From: Diaporthe sp. PMI_573
Lineage: Eukaryota; Ascomycota; Sordariomycetes; Diaporthales; Diaporthaceae
Assembly (NCBI GenBank): GCA_021399435.1
Contig: JAJTUP010000003.1
Coordinates: 1,550,001 to 1,614,000, forward strand
Length of the DNA stretch: 64,000 nt
Direction of reading: 5' to 3'
The notes below the pieces were generated by a model. The model ran no database searches. It worked only from the letters and a program-made list of their open reading frames with translations, and had not been told where the DNA came from. Positions 12,168 through 24,174 of this stretch are shown in pieces (within the stretch, counting starts at the first letter, position 1; each line of letters opens with the position of its first letter). The position numbers and the translations under genes were made by a program.

Positions 12168-14559
12168 ATGCCCAAGATGCCGAGCGCATCAAGCAGTGCG
12201 AAGAAGCACACGCTGACTTTGGCGCAATTGTCCTCCTACGATGACATGCTCACAGATGCCCTCGTCGACAGGGTATGCACTCACCCAAATCCCTCCCTTG
12301 AAGGCTCTGCAGTACGCCCGGTCGCATTCAAGGCTAATCTGCCTCTAGGCATGGTACTGGACCACAATTCCCAAAAACCGATCGACCTACCATCCCTCAC
12401 GAGGTGTCAAAGAAGACGAGATTAGTAAACTCATCCAGACCCATCTGGTCGTCACCCCTAATGTCGACCTCGCCGAGGAGAAGCTGCTTGCGACAGACGG
12501 CCTCAGGAGGTTCTATAATGCGCTCAAGACCCCCCAGGAGAAGGCCGACTTCAAACAACACCTCCGTCGCTACATGCAGATCTACCTCCCCGACTGCCCC
12601 TTCGAGGTCAGCAGCACCAACCGATACACTGTCACCACCCACGAGGCCTCCATCGTGGCGCGAAGGCCCATAAAGCGAAACGAAACCGTCAAATACCTTT
12701 CGGGAATACAGGTCGTGATCACGCCAGAGGAGGAGGACGTCTTGTCCTCCAGGAAGAAGGATTTCAGCATTGTTGTGAGCAGCAGGAGTAGGATGGCTAG
12801 CCTGTTCATGGGTCCTGCGCGCTTCGCGAACCATGACTGCGGCGCCAACGCTAAGCTTGTGATTACTGGTCAGGCCGGCATTGACATCGTCGCGGTCCGG
12901 CGCATTGAAGTAGGGGAGGAAATCACCGTGACATACGGCGAGAACTACTTCGGGGAGAACAACTGCGAGTGTCTGTGCCAGACCTGTGAGAACAACCTTG
13001 TCAATGGCTGGAAGCAGCCTGACGGCGTTGTGCCAGTCAAGAAGAGCATAGAGGATGATCTATTGGCATTGCAGGGCTACAATACGCGGGGGAGGCACAG
13101 ATATGGCAGGGGAGATTCGAGCTCTAGGACGCCCTCGGTCAACCCTGACCTCCGACCAAAGGTGCGCAAGGGCAAGTTGAAGCAATTGCGCACCGCCGAC
13201 CGAGCCTCCACCACCGAATCGAGCCTCACCGGAGGACCAGAGACCACGTCGAGGCGCAAGCGAGGCCGGGAGAGTCTTGCAACACCTCCTGTTACCCCGG
13301 CAAAGAAGCACAAGACGACCCAGTACGAAATCAGGCCTGTTCCTAGTCTGGCTGCGGACCGCAGCGCCAGCTCCGATGCCGAGTCGGGTGGCCTGCTGTC
13401 GAGGTCTGATTCCTCGAACGGAGAGGCGGTGCTCACGGACGTTACGACCCCAGAAGACACAACTGACCCCGCCGACGTGCCGTCTGAGCCCGTGCAAATC
13501 GCTCAGGCTATAGGAAACCTGAAGGAGGAGCAAGATGCGGGAGATCTAATCTCAGGTGGCCTACGAGAGGTCGCTCCGTTTGTAGAGCCTGCAAGCGCTC
13601 AGCGTCCATCCGTCCCTCTGCTTCGAACACCACAACCCGTACCGAAAGCACGTGGCCTGTCTATCCACGACATCCTCAATACTCCGTCAGAAGTAGCTAC
13701 ACCTGATGCTCAGACTTCTATCGACCGATTTGCTGCTGCTTTTGAGTCACAGAGCTCCACTAGGCCAGCCGGCAGCAGTGGAGCGCGACAGGTCGAGACC
13801 CAGCAGCCGGCTGCGGTAGAAGAGCCCGTTTCACCGTCTCCGATTATCACACAGGACCCCGAAGATGCCGTCGATTCGGTCGAAACCAGCGCAAATGCCG
13901 ATACACCTGCAAAGCGCGGTCGTGGACGACCTAGAAAGCACCCAAAGCCCGACGCCAGTCCTGCGCAGGAGAAATCTGTGGTCGTGTCACCAGCGGCCGC
14001 CCCAGAGGACGACCAGGACGATGAAGACGAGCACCATTCGCCAGCGTCTGCCAGCAGGCCTGTCACTTACCGCGAACCCGGCGACTACCAACTCACCCCG
14101 CGCCTCCTCGCTGAGCCAGACATGGCCTGGGTGCGCTGCTCCAACTGCACCACCGCATTTGTCCAACAGAATGCCTACTATACGCGCTCTTCCTGCCCGC
14201 GCTGCGAGCGTCACTCGAAGCTTTATGGTTACATCTGGCCAAAGACGCAGCCTGAAGGTCCTTGGGACAAGGAGGAGCGCGTGCTCGACCATCGAACAGT
14301 GCATCGGTTTCTTGCTACCAGCGACGAGCTGGTCGTGCGGGGCAGGTCGACACACACGGAAAGCAAGACCGCCACGCCTAGAAGAGACGAGAGCGAGGCG
14401 AACATAAAGCGAGGCAGAGGACGGCCCCCGAAGAGGTCTTCTCTTGCGGAAGAGCGGCGTCATGATAGCGCAGATCATGAGCCTTCCAGTGCGAGTGATC
14501 TCGACATCAGGAGGAGCGTGAGGACACGGAAAGCCAGCTTCAAGGTTGGCGCTTGTTAG
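12168..14559 (+). CDS. SET9: Histone H4 lysine-20 N-methyltransferase SET9 (Suv4-20 family)
   Basis: Exons 12168-12272 and 12349-14559 give 771 aa; the intron is 76 bp. The N-terminal part has the family helix LAQLSSYDDMLTDALVDR then AWYWTTIPKN. The SET domain follows at about residues 110-230: YTVTTHEASIVARRPIKRNE, RFANHDCGANAKL (the NHxC substrate/SAM motif, near 196), GEEITVTYGENYFG, then a post-SET Cys cluster (CECLCQTCE). The long low-complexity tail has two AT-hook-like motifs (KRGRGRPRKHPKP near 555 and KRGRGRPPKR near 720) and a CxxC pair region (WVRCSNCTTAF with SSCPRCERHSK) before the second. The family methylates H4K20 in the nucleus. The length agrees with filamentous-fungal orthologues, which are longer than fission yeast Set9. 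Confidence 0.94.
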
Positions 14560-15108
14560 AAGCTTTTATGGCCGTTTTCAGGCCATTTCTAATGTCTAGG
14601 GCTTCTGGGGTCGACATTTACACGCGCGTCTAGAAGTCAGCAGCGCACCAGGTGCTCAAGGTCGATTTGCAGTCTTTAATAAGGCGATCCAAACTTCCCA
14701 AGTCGAAGACAAGCAGCCGACTATGAATAGCATCTGGCATCGCGATAGCGAGATGAAGAGGCCGCTGTGGCTCGCGTTTGGTATTTTCCTAGTCGTATTG
14801 CATTGCACGGCGTCAGCATATTGCTTCATTACAACCGGTGGCATCATATCGGCTGACCCGACCTATGGCAAGGTGCATTATAGCCATCTGTAAATATTAC
14901 CTAGCTGTCAATTGCATTTTCTGACCATGTCTTTGCTGTGTGTGTGCCAGTGTCTGAACAAGTTACACCAGGTCGACCCCCGTGCAAAAGTCGAAACACC
15001 CACGAATATCTGGCAGTCACTCGCTTGGCCATACACGGACTACAAGCTTACATTATTGTGGAGAATTTCTATTAAACTTGCGTCTTGAGTCTTCGCTACA
15101 GTGCACCG
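14560..15108. other. Intergenic, convergent gene ends
   Basis: Carries the 3' regions of SET9 and the minus-strand esterase. No gene recognised. Confidence 0.5.
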
Positions 15109-16998
15109 TCACTCCGGCGCGACGTGGATCTGCCAGTACTTCCGCCACGGCTTCGGCATCCCCCCGTTGTGTCCTGGGTCGTACTCCCTGCTCGCCGCGC
15201 CGCCGTCCCCGACGGGCCTCCCGGACAGCCCTAGCACCCCGCGCCGCTCGCCCGTGTGCTGGTACCGCACGAAGTCCCTCGTGGCGAGCACATACTGCAT
15301 GATCCCGTCGCGCGCGCCCACGGTCGACTCCGTCGCCCACGACAGCAGCAGTGGCTCTAGGAGCGGGGCGTCGGTGATGGACGGGTGGGCTGTCCCGAGG
15401 GATGTGAGGAACCAGCCTCCTCCAGCCCTGCCGCTGCCGCCTTCGTCATCCTCCTTGCTGTCTTCTTTTTCTGATCCTTGTGCTGCTGCTGCTGTGCGGT
15501 TGTTGACGCCGTCCACAATGTCACGGACCACCTCGAAGTGCGGCCGCCCGTAGAATAGGGTCGGCCCGGGCTTGCTCCACGTGCTGCTGTGGCAGATGGC
15601 CAGAGGCACCGAGACCTCGGCGTTCAGGGGCCCGCTGGACTTGCCCGGGTCGAGGATGACCGCGCCGGAGAATGGGAGCCTGGACGCGCGGTCCGGGCTG
15701 GGCCGGAGGGCTCTCAGGGCGCCTGTGCCGCCGTAGGAGTGGCCGGCTATGGTGGGGTGGGCGGTGTCGAGGCGGGCCTTGAAGGTCGACATGTCAGCGT
15801 TGTGCGGCCCGCGGGAGTTGGCGAAGGGCGTCGGCGAGGAATCCGAATCCAGGGCCCGAAGCACGTCCACGGCGGCTTCGATCTCCGCCTCGCGGAAGGA
15901 CAGCTGGGCTTCCTTCAGGGCCGGGGTGTCGAACACATCGCCGCCCTCTGGTGGAGGTGCTAGGTCATTCAGACCGAAGGCGTACCTCCACCGCGGCGCT
16001 GCCTCCTCCCCTGCCTTGATGATGGGGCTCGCGGGCGACGAGCCGTCGCGGTGCTCGAGTGCCGCGACGACCACGCCGCGGCTGGCGAGCTCGCCTAGGT
16101 AGTGGGTATAGTCGGTCCTGGAGCTGAGCATGCCGTGGGTGAAGATGATCACGGGTAGTTTGTGGTCGTCATCCGCCGCACTGGCCAGGTCCCCTCCCGT
16201 GCCGTTGATGTCCACGAGTTCGGCTGCTGGTATGAGAGGCGCGCCGACCACGGCTGGGATCTGAATGCCGCTGGCCACGAGCCACAGGCCCCCGGTGAGG
16301 ACGCCCCTGAACAGGAAGTTGTCCATCCCGAGGAAGCGGGCGTAGCCCTTTGCCGTGGCAGATACGGGTTTTGGGAACCAGTAGTACTTATCCGCCGCGG
16401 AACCCCTGGCCTTGTGCGATGTCGGGTAGTAGAGCGTGAACAGCACCGTCTCGACCTCGAACGCATATTCGCCGTCCGTTTTCGACTTGAACCTTGCATC
16501 GCTGACCCGCCTGGGTGTCTCAAGCGGATATTCAATATCCAACGCCCCGACACGATAGGGCCCGGTGTATCCGGGCAGTCTGTTTGCGAGTAGGGGCTGT
16601 GCTAACAGCACGCGGTATGTCACCCATAGCGCTGCGATGGAGAAAAGGACGTAGCGGACCGTCAGGCGCGGCCGGAGGAGGGATGCTATCACCGGAGTGA
16701 GACGGCGTGCGGCCGCTGTGGCCCACTTGGCGACAGTAGGTAAGACCTCATGGCGGATCCGGCCGAGTGTTGTTGTCTGAGAACCTGATCCGGATGGTCT
16801 CATCCATTTTGGGACACCGTTTAGATAGCGATCCTGCGATGGGGACATTTGACGGTCTAAGGTGTCGTCCTCAAGACCCAGTTCCGTGCTTGATATCTCA
16901 TCGAACGGCTGCATATTTCGTGCATTATGAAAGAGGCCATCTTCTAATACCTGGCGAGCGGAAAGCCGACCGATTTTCGTGGAGACGGACGTCGTCAT
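15109..16998 (-). CDS. Platelet-activating-factor acetylhydrolase-like esterase, membrane-anchored
   Basis: A single exon of 629 aa. One transmembrane segment (YVLFSIAALWVTYRVLLA) near residues 115-135 suggests a signal anchor with the catalytic part beyond it. The PAF-AH (group VII phospholipase A2) fold is shown by the region from GPYRVGALDIEYPLE, the oxyanion strand LPVIIFTHGMLSSRTDYTHY, LEHRDGSS, and the nucleophile elbow GHSYGG with Ser near residue 420. An Asp candidate is in AVILDPGK and a His candidate in GTAHPSITD. An acidic Glu/Lys/Gly insert sits just before that His. The family cleaves short or oxidised acyl chains from phospholipids. The start is the only upstream ATG giving the N-terminal polar tail; a shorter start before the membrane segment is possible. 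Confidence 0.87.
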   Translation of the reverse strand: MTTSVSTKIGRLSARQVLEDGLFHNARNMQPFDEISSTELGLEDDTLDRQMSPSQDRYLNGVPKWMRPSGSGSQTTTLGRIRHEVLPTVAKWATAAARRLTPVIASLLRPRLTVRYVLFSIAALWVTYRVLLAQPLLANRLPGYTGPYRVGALDIEYPLETPRRVSDARFKSKTDGEYAFEVETVLFTLYYPTSHKARGSAADKYYWFPKPVSATAKGYARFLGMDNFLFRGVLTGGLWLVASGIQIPAVVGAPLIPAAELVDINGTGGDLASAADDDHKLPVIIFTHGMLSSRTDYTHYLGELASRGVVVAALEHRDGSSPASPIIKAGEEAAPRWRYAFGLNDLAPPPEGGDVFDTPALKEAQLSFREAEIEAAVDVLRALDSDSSPTPFANSRGPHNADMSTFKARLDTAHPTIAGHSYGGTGALRALRPSPDRASRLPFSGAVILDPGKSSGPLNAEVSVPLAICHSSTWSKPGPTLFYGRPHFEVVRDIVDGVNNRTAAAAQGSEKEDSKEDDEGGSGRAGGGWFLTSLGTAHPSITDAPLLEPLLLSWATESTVGARDGIMQYVLATRDFVRYQHTGERRGVLGLSGRPVGDGGAASREYDPGHNGGMPKPWRKYWQIHVAPE

Positions 16999-17407
16999 AT
17001 CCAGCTGCTGGTGGCGAATAAGTGGCTGGTCCTAACCCTGGTTTTGCGACAGTCCCCTGCTGGGGGTAGGGTTTGAAGACTTTCATCGGGGGTGTTGGGC
17101 GAATACTATGAATTATTGCTTCAGAACAAAAGAAGTGACAAATGAATAATGTTGAGATCGTCATATTTCCTGCCAATGAGACGTGTTGTAGACACTGAAT
17201 ACATGTCAACTTGTACTGCTCAGACCTATCATGCGAATACAGTGGACACGAGGACAAACACCGGAGCCTTGCAAGTCAGAAAGTCTCATGAGCCAGAAAC
17301 TCTGTCTCTCTCTCTATATATATATACACAAATAGGAGAAGCTATGTAACAGTGAAACAAAATTGAGAAAGTGCGCCGTTGTTTGACCTTCATGTCCTTC
17401 GTGACTC
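16999..17407. other. Intergenic with TC/TA microsatellite
   Basis: Lies upstream of the esterase and downstream of the FAD oxidase, both on the minus strand. A (TC)n(TA)n tract lies at about 17301-17328. Nothing else recognised. Confidence 0.5.
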
Positions 17408-19296
17408 CTAGACACGGCACAGCTTACCGGTGTCCAAATCGTAGTCCCAGTTCTCGCTTCCGACACCCGATAGGATGTATAAGGTCTCCGTCGGGTCGTA
17501 TTTCTTCTTGATAGCCAGCAGCTTCTCATAGTTGGCGCCGTAGAAGACCTTCTGGAAGTCACTGGTGTAAGGGTTGCCCTCGTTCAGATAGGCTCCGGAG
17601 TCAGGGCTCCACTCCCTCCACATGGGTTCCTTTACCTCCTCGAACCACTCGGCAGCAGCCTGGAGCGCAGCCTTTGGCGACGCGGCAGTCGAGTCCAGGG
17701 CGGCTCCATTTGCGATCACATGCAGATATGTGGAGCGCCACGCCGGCAGCACAGCGCCCCAGCGCTCCTCGGGGGCGTTGATGACGCCAGGGCCGCCTGA
17801 CAGCCCGATTGTGGTGAATGAGCCGGCGGTCTCGTTGTGGGAGGCCAGCACAGTCTTGAGGTATGAGACCACCTTCTCGCGGGGTGTGTCATTGAGCTCA
17901 TGGCGGCCAAGAAGGCGGCTCGTAGTGAGGCCTTCGGCGCCGGCAGCGTTATCACCAGAGATACTGCTGAAAAAGGTAGAGTAGTTGCTGGGAGATCCGG
18001 CGCTGAAAGATATGGAGAGTGTGCTGTTGTCCTTGTTATATTGGGCTTGCATCTTGTCAACGACTGGCTGAACAAGGGCTCCCACGGCCTCGGCAGTGGT
18101 ATTAAATGTCCAGAAGAACTGATTGAGGGCTACTCCAGTAAATGGCACCTGGATATTTGCAGTCGGGAAGAACATTGTAGCGCTCACACCGGTTGCAACG
18201 GTGGCCGCACCGGCCAGTCCAGCATCCATCAGATCGGGGATCTCGCTGAGGAATGCGGCTGCTGCTTCCCATGACAATTGATTGCTGTTGTTCGAGTTGC
18301 CTTGTGGAACCATCATGAATGATGCGGTCACAACGTTTTCAGGCGCGGGGAAGTGCTTGATCACGTATTCCGTAACCACTCCATACTGTCCAGGTCCGCC
18401 TCCACGAAGTGCCCAGAAGAGATCCTGGTTCTGGAAATCGTTCGCAGTCAGTACGTCTCCAGTGGTGGTAACTACGGTCATCTGCAGGACCTGGTTCGAG
18501 GCCAAACCGTGGGTACTGGCGAGGGGGCCATGGCCACCACCTTGAATGTAGCCGCCCAGGCCGACACTTGGGTCCTGCCCTGTTGTGACGACTCTGCCCT
18601 GGGCCAATGCCTCGTTGAGAACATTGCCCCACTGCTGGCCGCTGCCGATGATAAACACGTCTTCTGTGTTTGACGAATTTGCAGCACTCCAAGCTTGGTC
18701 GCGAACGATGGATCGGAACTGGTGAGTCCAGATAGCAAGTGAGAAAGCACCAGTGGATCTGCAAGAAAAAGCAAATAAAAGTCAGTTCACACTCATGTCC
18801 GGCAGATAATCCGGAATTCGTACCGTGCGTTGAGGTCATGCCCTGTTCCCTTGACCGTCACGCGGATGTTACGCTCGGAAGCCCACTTCAATGCGGTGGC
18901 AATATGCTCCTCGGTTGTAGCATTCACAATGTACTGTGCCAGTCCTCCAATGTTGCAGCCTCGATCGGCAGAGTATCCCGAAGCCTCGTCTGGAAGACAC
19001 GAGTTATTGGCGTACAAAGGATAGTCGACCGACTCCGGCTGCATTGAGTGCCATGTGCCATTCCGCCAGCCGTCCGTGACGTCCTGGCAGTCGATTGTGG
19101 AACCAAATGGGTTTCCGGGCCAGCAAGAGGAGGCTGCTGGCACCGTGCGGAGCAGTCTCCCGTCGATGGAGGCGTTCAGAGATGCCCATTCTGCCGTGGA
19201 GGGCCAGCTTGCATCCGACGGCGTCGATCTGCACTTTTGTCCAGCCAGGACTGCTGCTGCAGCTGGACTGGCCAGGAGAAGGCCCAGTAGCTGCAT
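17408..19296 (-). CDS. Secreted FAD-linked oxidoreductase (PCMH/BBE type)
   Basis: Two exons, 18824-19296 and 17408-18758, give 607 aa with an 65-bp intron (GTACGA donor, phase 2). A signal peptide covers about residues 1-18 (MQLLGLLLASPAAAAVLA). The PCMH-type FAD-binding domain is clear: VTVKGTGHDLNARSTGAFSL, with a His in the place used for 8-alpha-linked FAD, then VTTGQDPSVGLGGYIQGGGH and VVTTTGDVLTANDFQNQDLF followed by FWALRGGGPGQYGVVTEYVI. The C-terminus has the berberine-bridge motif (NEGNPYTSDFQKVFYGANYE, then EKLLAIKKKYDPTETLYI). These enzymes oxidise sugars or secondary metabolites outside the cell. The substrate cannot be told from sequence. No biosynthetic backbone gene lies beside it. 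Confidence 0.92.
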
Positions 19297-21569
19297 GATT
19301 TAACGAGTGAAATTTGGGAATTCAAATGAGTGAGATGTAATCAGTAAGGATCTAAGCGTCGATGAAACCTATGAAGATTCTCACTACAGACAGGACAAGA
19401 CGCCATGATGTATTTATTGTTTGAGGGACATGGCTGTCATGAATTTTCGTATACAATCGTATACGTCTCCCCAAGGGAATGCATCGTTAGATCCACTGCG
19501 TGCTCAATAACATGTAAATGTGTGGGCCTGCCTATTTCTGTAGATCTGCGACTCAAGCCGGCGTGCCCTGTCGATGATTTTGGCTAGAGTGCCCACTGGT
19601 AGTTGAAGTTGACCAATCGCAATATTTGCGTATACTTGGCCCCGAGGCTATAGTGACTGGTGGCCACAATAACAAGGAGTCGCCGGAGATGCATTGCCAC
19701 TACTGCTCCGCTGCGCCTGATTGATCCACGTCAGTAAGGAGACATAAGGAGTAGTTTGAACTAGTTATGGTATGGCGATAACGCGATATGTTACGCCCAT
19801 TCGCAAAGCACGGAGAACCCGAGCGTTCCCCGGAACAAGCACATTTGACGTTTTGATACCAGAACCGCCAGATATGCTCGAATTCCGATTTGTCAAGAGG
19901 AAATCCAAATGCACAGTGAAGCGCCGAATGAGTGATTTTAGGTCAAGAAATTCCTGGGCGAGGAGGCGGGCGAGTGTTGGCCTCGCCAGTATATGAGCCC
20001 CGACCTACCCGGACGGATTGTTCCTGGGTCTTGGCATGGCCATCCACCTGCAGGTACCGAGTTTACCCACTCCATGCATAATCTTCGGGAGTTCTGTATG
20101 CTTGTCTGTGGGTTCCCCTCAAAATTTTGGGAAGTAATCTTGATTGATGGCTTATTTCTGATCGGCTCCGGGAATTTGAGGTAGACCCTGCTACCACGTT
20201 CCGAGATGCCGGGTGTGTACCTACATATATATACAGTACAGGGGCCCATTTTCGGCATTAGAAAGCGATCTTGACATGGGGTATTGATTTAGAAGAAGCC
20301 CGGGAAAGACTGTCCCCGTTCCTTTTTCTTTCTCTCCTGAAAGAGCTTCGTTCCTTGTGGCTTCGTGGCCCGTTCCTAACTCCTCTTTCTTTCGACATTA
20401 CCCTCTCAACTGCCCCTGTGGCGTTGTTGGGCTCCTGACCGCTTGAATTTAATATTCAATTCAAGTTCAGGAGCACTACCGGTAGTGACCATCGATAGGA
20501 ATATGACCCCCCCCCCCCCTTTCCCCCTTTTTGGCAGCCCTTTGCCTCCTTGCTTGTATTTTGTTCTTGCCCATGTTGATGACTGGAAGAAGAGAGGAGC
20601 CAGGTTGGAATTATGTGGGCAACACGCTTAGCTCCCATGCACAAACAGTACTCCAAAGCTGCTGCATCTAACTCAACGCCTGGAGATAAACGGTGTATCT
20701 AGGTATGTCAAGATTGCAGCGAGTCGCAAGAGTCGCCCATTTCAGCACTGGAGAGTCTCAGCGAGATATCTGAGGTCGGATCTATCCCTCTTCATAACAC
20801 ATTTTCGTGCAGCTAGAGTTCTCGGCCTCCCTTTCGTGTTAGGAAAGGCTGGCTGAAGAAGAAGCGAGACTCGTTGTCAGACATTAAGCTGCGGACTCCA
20901 CCACACTCTGCGTCACTGCCTTCGGCATATAGATCCTGATCTTTATGTTCCTCTGAAATCCAACGAAAGTTTGGAGATGGTTAAGAGGCAAACAGCAGAT
21001 TTCATTGATCGAAAGAAACCGACAGGCTATATGTTCCATACTGGCCGTGGAAGGCAGAAATCATTCGAATGGATACCAGCTCAGAAACCCCCCCCCCCAA
21101 CCCACCCATGGAGGATAGAGATCTTGAGATCGGATCATGCATAGGTACGCACATTTGGATTCATTTGTTAAAGCAAGCGTTAGAGCAGGAAGCACTGCCT
21201 TAATTATGGTACGCTTGGAAAAGTTGGGATATATCCATAGATCTCGACGTGGGATTGGCTCTCTATTTAATCATCAAGAACAGAACCACCCTCTTTCCAG
21301 TCGTCTCTATCATAAACGAAGTGAATAATTACTACCTAAGTTCCTTGCCAATTTCATTTAGTAATAAATTTCGATCTCAACTTTCATACGGAGATGTGGA
21401 CTTAATTTACATGCTCTCGGGTTAGGGCTTTAATCGGGTGGCAGTAGATGACATCACATCGAGTGGAAGAATTCATTCACGCAATGTCACCCTGGAAGAG
21501 CCGTTCAGCTCTCAAGAACGGCCCCTCACGACCAGTACATCCTTTTCCTTCTCATTCAAAAACTCAACC
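19297..21569. other. Intergenic region of 2.3 kb, no gene recognised
   Basis: Contains the promoter of the FAD oxidase and upstream sequence of the small mitochondrial gene. A homopolymer C tract lies at about 20507-20519, another at about 21088-21098. Base composition looks more AT-rich than the flanking genes. Short ORFs are not supported. Confidence 0.45.
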
Positions 21570-21944
21570 ATGAACAGAGTCACAAGAACCGGGGCCGGGC
21601 TGCGATCAACCCCGCGTGCACGCCTACTAGTGCGGCCCTTCCACCATACCGGCGCTGTATCATCGTTACAAGCAAAGAGCGTTCCTTCGCAGGAGGGCGG
21701 CGTAAATCAGGATCAGACAGCTGTACACCAAAATCCAGGGCAAGGTATCTCGTCGGCTGCAGGAAAGAAGGCCGAATCATCGAGTGCAGCAAAGAAGAAG
21801 ACGGTCGCGGAAATGGACGAGGAGCTGAGGCTGAAGCTCGAGGGCAGGTCCGGCGGGGGAGGCTTGGCCGGCATCGAGTACGAGGGTGGAAAGGCAGAAG
21901 GGCTGAAGAGAGGAGTCAAATCAAACATGTTCAGGGTCATCTGA
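21570..21944 (+). CDS. Small conserved fungal protein, probably mitochondrial
   Basis: A single exon of 124 aa. The first 35 residues are rich in Arg, Ser, Thr and Ala with no acidic residue (RVTRTGAGLRSTPRARLLVR then PFHHTGAV), as in a mitochondrial presequence. The C-terminal 45 residues look constrained: KTVAEMDEELRLKLEG, then GIEYEGGKAEGLKRGVKSNM ending FRVI. I recall this C-terminal pattern in uncharacterised Pezizomycotina proteins but know no function. The ATG chosen gives the presequence; the frame is open 44 codons further upstream, but that part shows no such signal. Confidence 0.72.
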   Translation: MNRVTRTGAGLRSTPRARLLVRPFHHTGAVSSLQAKSVPSQEGGVNQDQTAVHQNPGQGISSAAGKKAESSSAAKKKTVAEMDEELRLKLEGRSGGGGLAGIEYEGGKAEGLKRGVKSNMFRVI

Positions 21945-22489
21945 GGATCCAACGGATATTCACCACAGCCCTATATGTGCCGAATGACGGTTCTAAGGCA
22001 TGACTCGAGGTACCGAAGAGGATGGTCCCCGCGGAGCCGACGAAGGCAACAAAGGTGCCAGCCATAAGCCAGGAACCAAAAACCGTGTTGGCTAAAGCCA
22101 AGTCTCGGCCCGACATCTACAAGCAGATCGCATCTTGGGTGAGCTGGTGCCTATCTGGTCTCCTATCTCTGTTTGACGGAAATTAGGGGGCTATTGCGTC
22201 ACCGAGGCTGGCTTCCTGGCTCCTGGCTACGGGGGGCTCTGGCAAGCGGCGGGATTTGCCGTTTGAAATTGGGGGCGTGTTGCGATATGCAAGGTGTAGG
22301 AGGTTATACAGCAATCCTACAGGATGGCGGGACCCGTGGACTGTGGGTCAGGACTGAGGCTTCAAAACAGATAATGCGGACATCCTCTCCGACAGCGACC
22401 TGCGACTTCAACCTCTGCTCGAGTTCGGCCTCTCCTTTCTTTGCTTGCGAACAGATGTGTCCCTTGGTGATATCACACGTCCTGTGAAT
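21945..22489. other. Intergenic, promoter of the Cys-rich membrane protein
   Basis: No gene recognised. It should include the 5' leader of the gene at 22490. Confidence 0.45.
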
Positions 22490-23439
22490 ATGCAACTCAC
22501 TACCTTCCTCGCTCTCGTGGCTCTCGCGAGGAGTTCTTTGGCTCAGCAATGTTATTACCCCAGTGGGAAAGTCGGCACCGCAGACATTCCCTGCTCGACC
22601 TCTTCAGATAACACGCACTGCTGCGGCAAAACAGGCATATGTCCCAGCAATGGCTATTGCATGGAAACCAGCGAGGTATCTGGACCCTTGGGGTTGTACC
22701 GCGGCAGTTGTACAGATCGGAATTGGGGGTCTTCCTGCCCGCAACAGTGCTTGGGAGGTAAGCTGGTGAACAATATGTGCTCTCTCGACAGAAACTTACT
22801 AATATTGCGGCACCAGACGATGACTTCCCGACTGATGCGGCGCGAGTGGCAAGGTGGAAGAAGAACGATACGGAGTGGCTCTACTGTTGTGTCGGCTCGG
22901 AATACGGAAATGATTATTCTTCAGCTTGCGCCGATGGTGCAAATCCCTTCACAATTGCCTCCGCGTCACTGATTTACGGAGTCGCCGCCCTCTCCACCGC
23001 TGAGGTTATTTCCAGTACCGCTAGCTCGACAGCCACGTCCGCAGCATCCGCTTCTCCAGCAACAGCAACTCAAACTGCCGCCAGCGGAACGGCCGCATCT
23101 ACTGGCGAGACATGCCCGGACTCTGGAGCCCAAATAGGTGCTATTGGTGCTGGTATCGGAGTCTCACTTGGGGTTATCTCGCTCAGCGCGATTGCATGGG
23201 CTTTCTGGGAGCGCCGGAAGAGACTTATGGCGGCCACAGGCCAGGTCGTCACCTCATCCAAACACGGCTATGAAGTACCTGGAGGCTTCCAGCATGCCAA
23301 CTCCTCGACACCGATGGATTACTCACCTCAATTGCATAGTACGCCAATATCCGTGGGATATGCGCACGAGCTTGGCCACAACGAGCAAAAGGTTGAGCTC
23401 CCTGGAAGCATCACGACCGTGGACGCTCGTAGAGGCTAG
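22490..23439 (+). CDS. Cys-rich single-pass membrane protein, function unknown
   Basis: Exons 22490-22757 and 22817-23439 give 296 aa, with a 59-bp intron. A signal peptide (MQLTTFLALVALARSSLAQ) leads into an extracellular domain with about a dozen cysteines, including CYYPSGKV, HCCGKTGICPSNGYC and EWLYCCVGSEYG. A Ser/Thr/Ala-rich stalk follows, likely O-glycosylated, then a transmembrane helix (IGAIGAGIGVSLGVISLSAI) and a basic stop-transfer ERRKR. A tail of about 75 residues completes it. The layout matches many fungal cell-surface proteins of sensor type (WSC/Mid2-like shape), but it has no WSC domain I can identify. A role in wall sensing is only a guess from architecture. Confidence 0.85.
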
Positions 23440-24174
23440 CAGGTGTCACTTGTATCTTGCGGACAGATTCCGCGACTATTACTCGAACTATGTTCCAGAA
23501 CAATAATACCAGCACCGCGGGCTACGCCCGTGTCCTGCTCAAGTCTCATGGACTGCTATTTAGGGGTTGTGACAATACATTGACAACCACGTTCACCCAG
23601 CATAACGCCTCTAGTGTCGACGCGCACATGGCTCTAGGCAGACGAATCCTAGGGATTGTGGAGACACAGAACGGGGGTGAAGAACCTTGGTTGAGACGGA
23701 AAATTCCGCTAAATCATGACCGATGATGAGTAGGGTCATACCTAGTTCAAACTCTTCTCACTTCGGCTTTGATCGAATACTAACAGCAAAACCGTTCGAA
23801 TAATGCCGTACCTAGCCACTTCCGGGTCATGCGTGCCATTAGACCATCGACGAGACGAGATTCCGCGGCTTCCATGCAAGCAGAGAAGCGAAGTCGACAG
23901 CATATACTACAAGAGGGCCCGAGCACACGGCGAATTTCGAAAAAGACATGATTCAGCTCGTGGAACTTGCCGCTCTAAGTGCCATATCTAGTCACACAGC
24001 GTGTCGCTCATCATATAGATCCAACATGGGGGGCGGGGCTTACTGAACGGCTTTGAGGGAGGAACCTGAACAGAATTACTAGTTTGTTTACTTTCTGGAC
24101 TCACCCTTTATTTGTTGATATCATTGAGGTCCAAGGGACTCTGCTATCCACTCAAAGAATGCAATGTCCCCAAT
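23440..24174. other. Intergenic, convergent gene ends
   Basis: No gene recognised between the Cys-rich membrane protein and the glycosidase. Confidence 0.5.
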
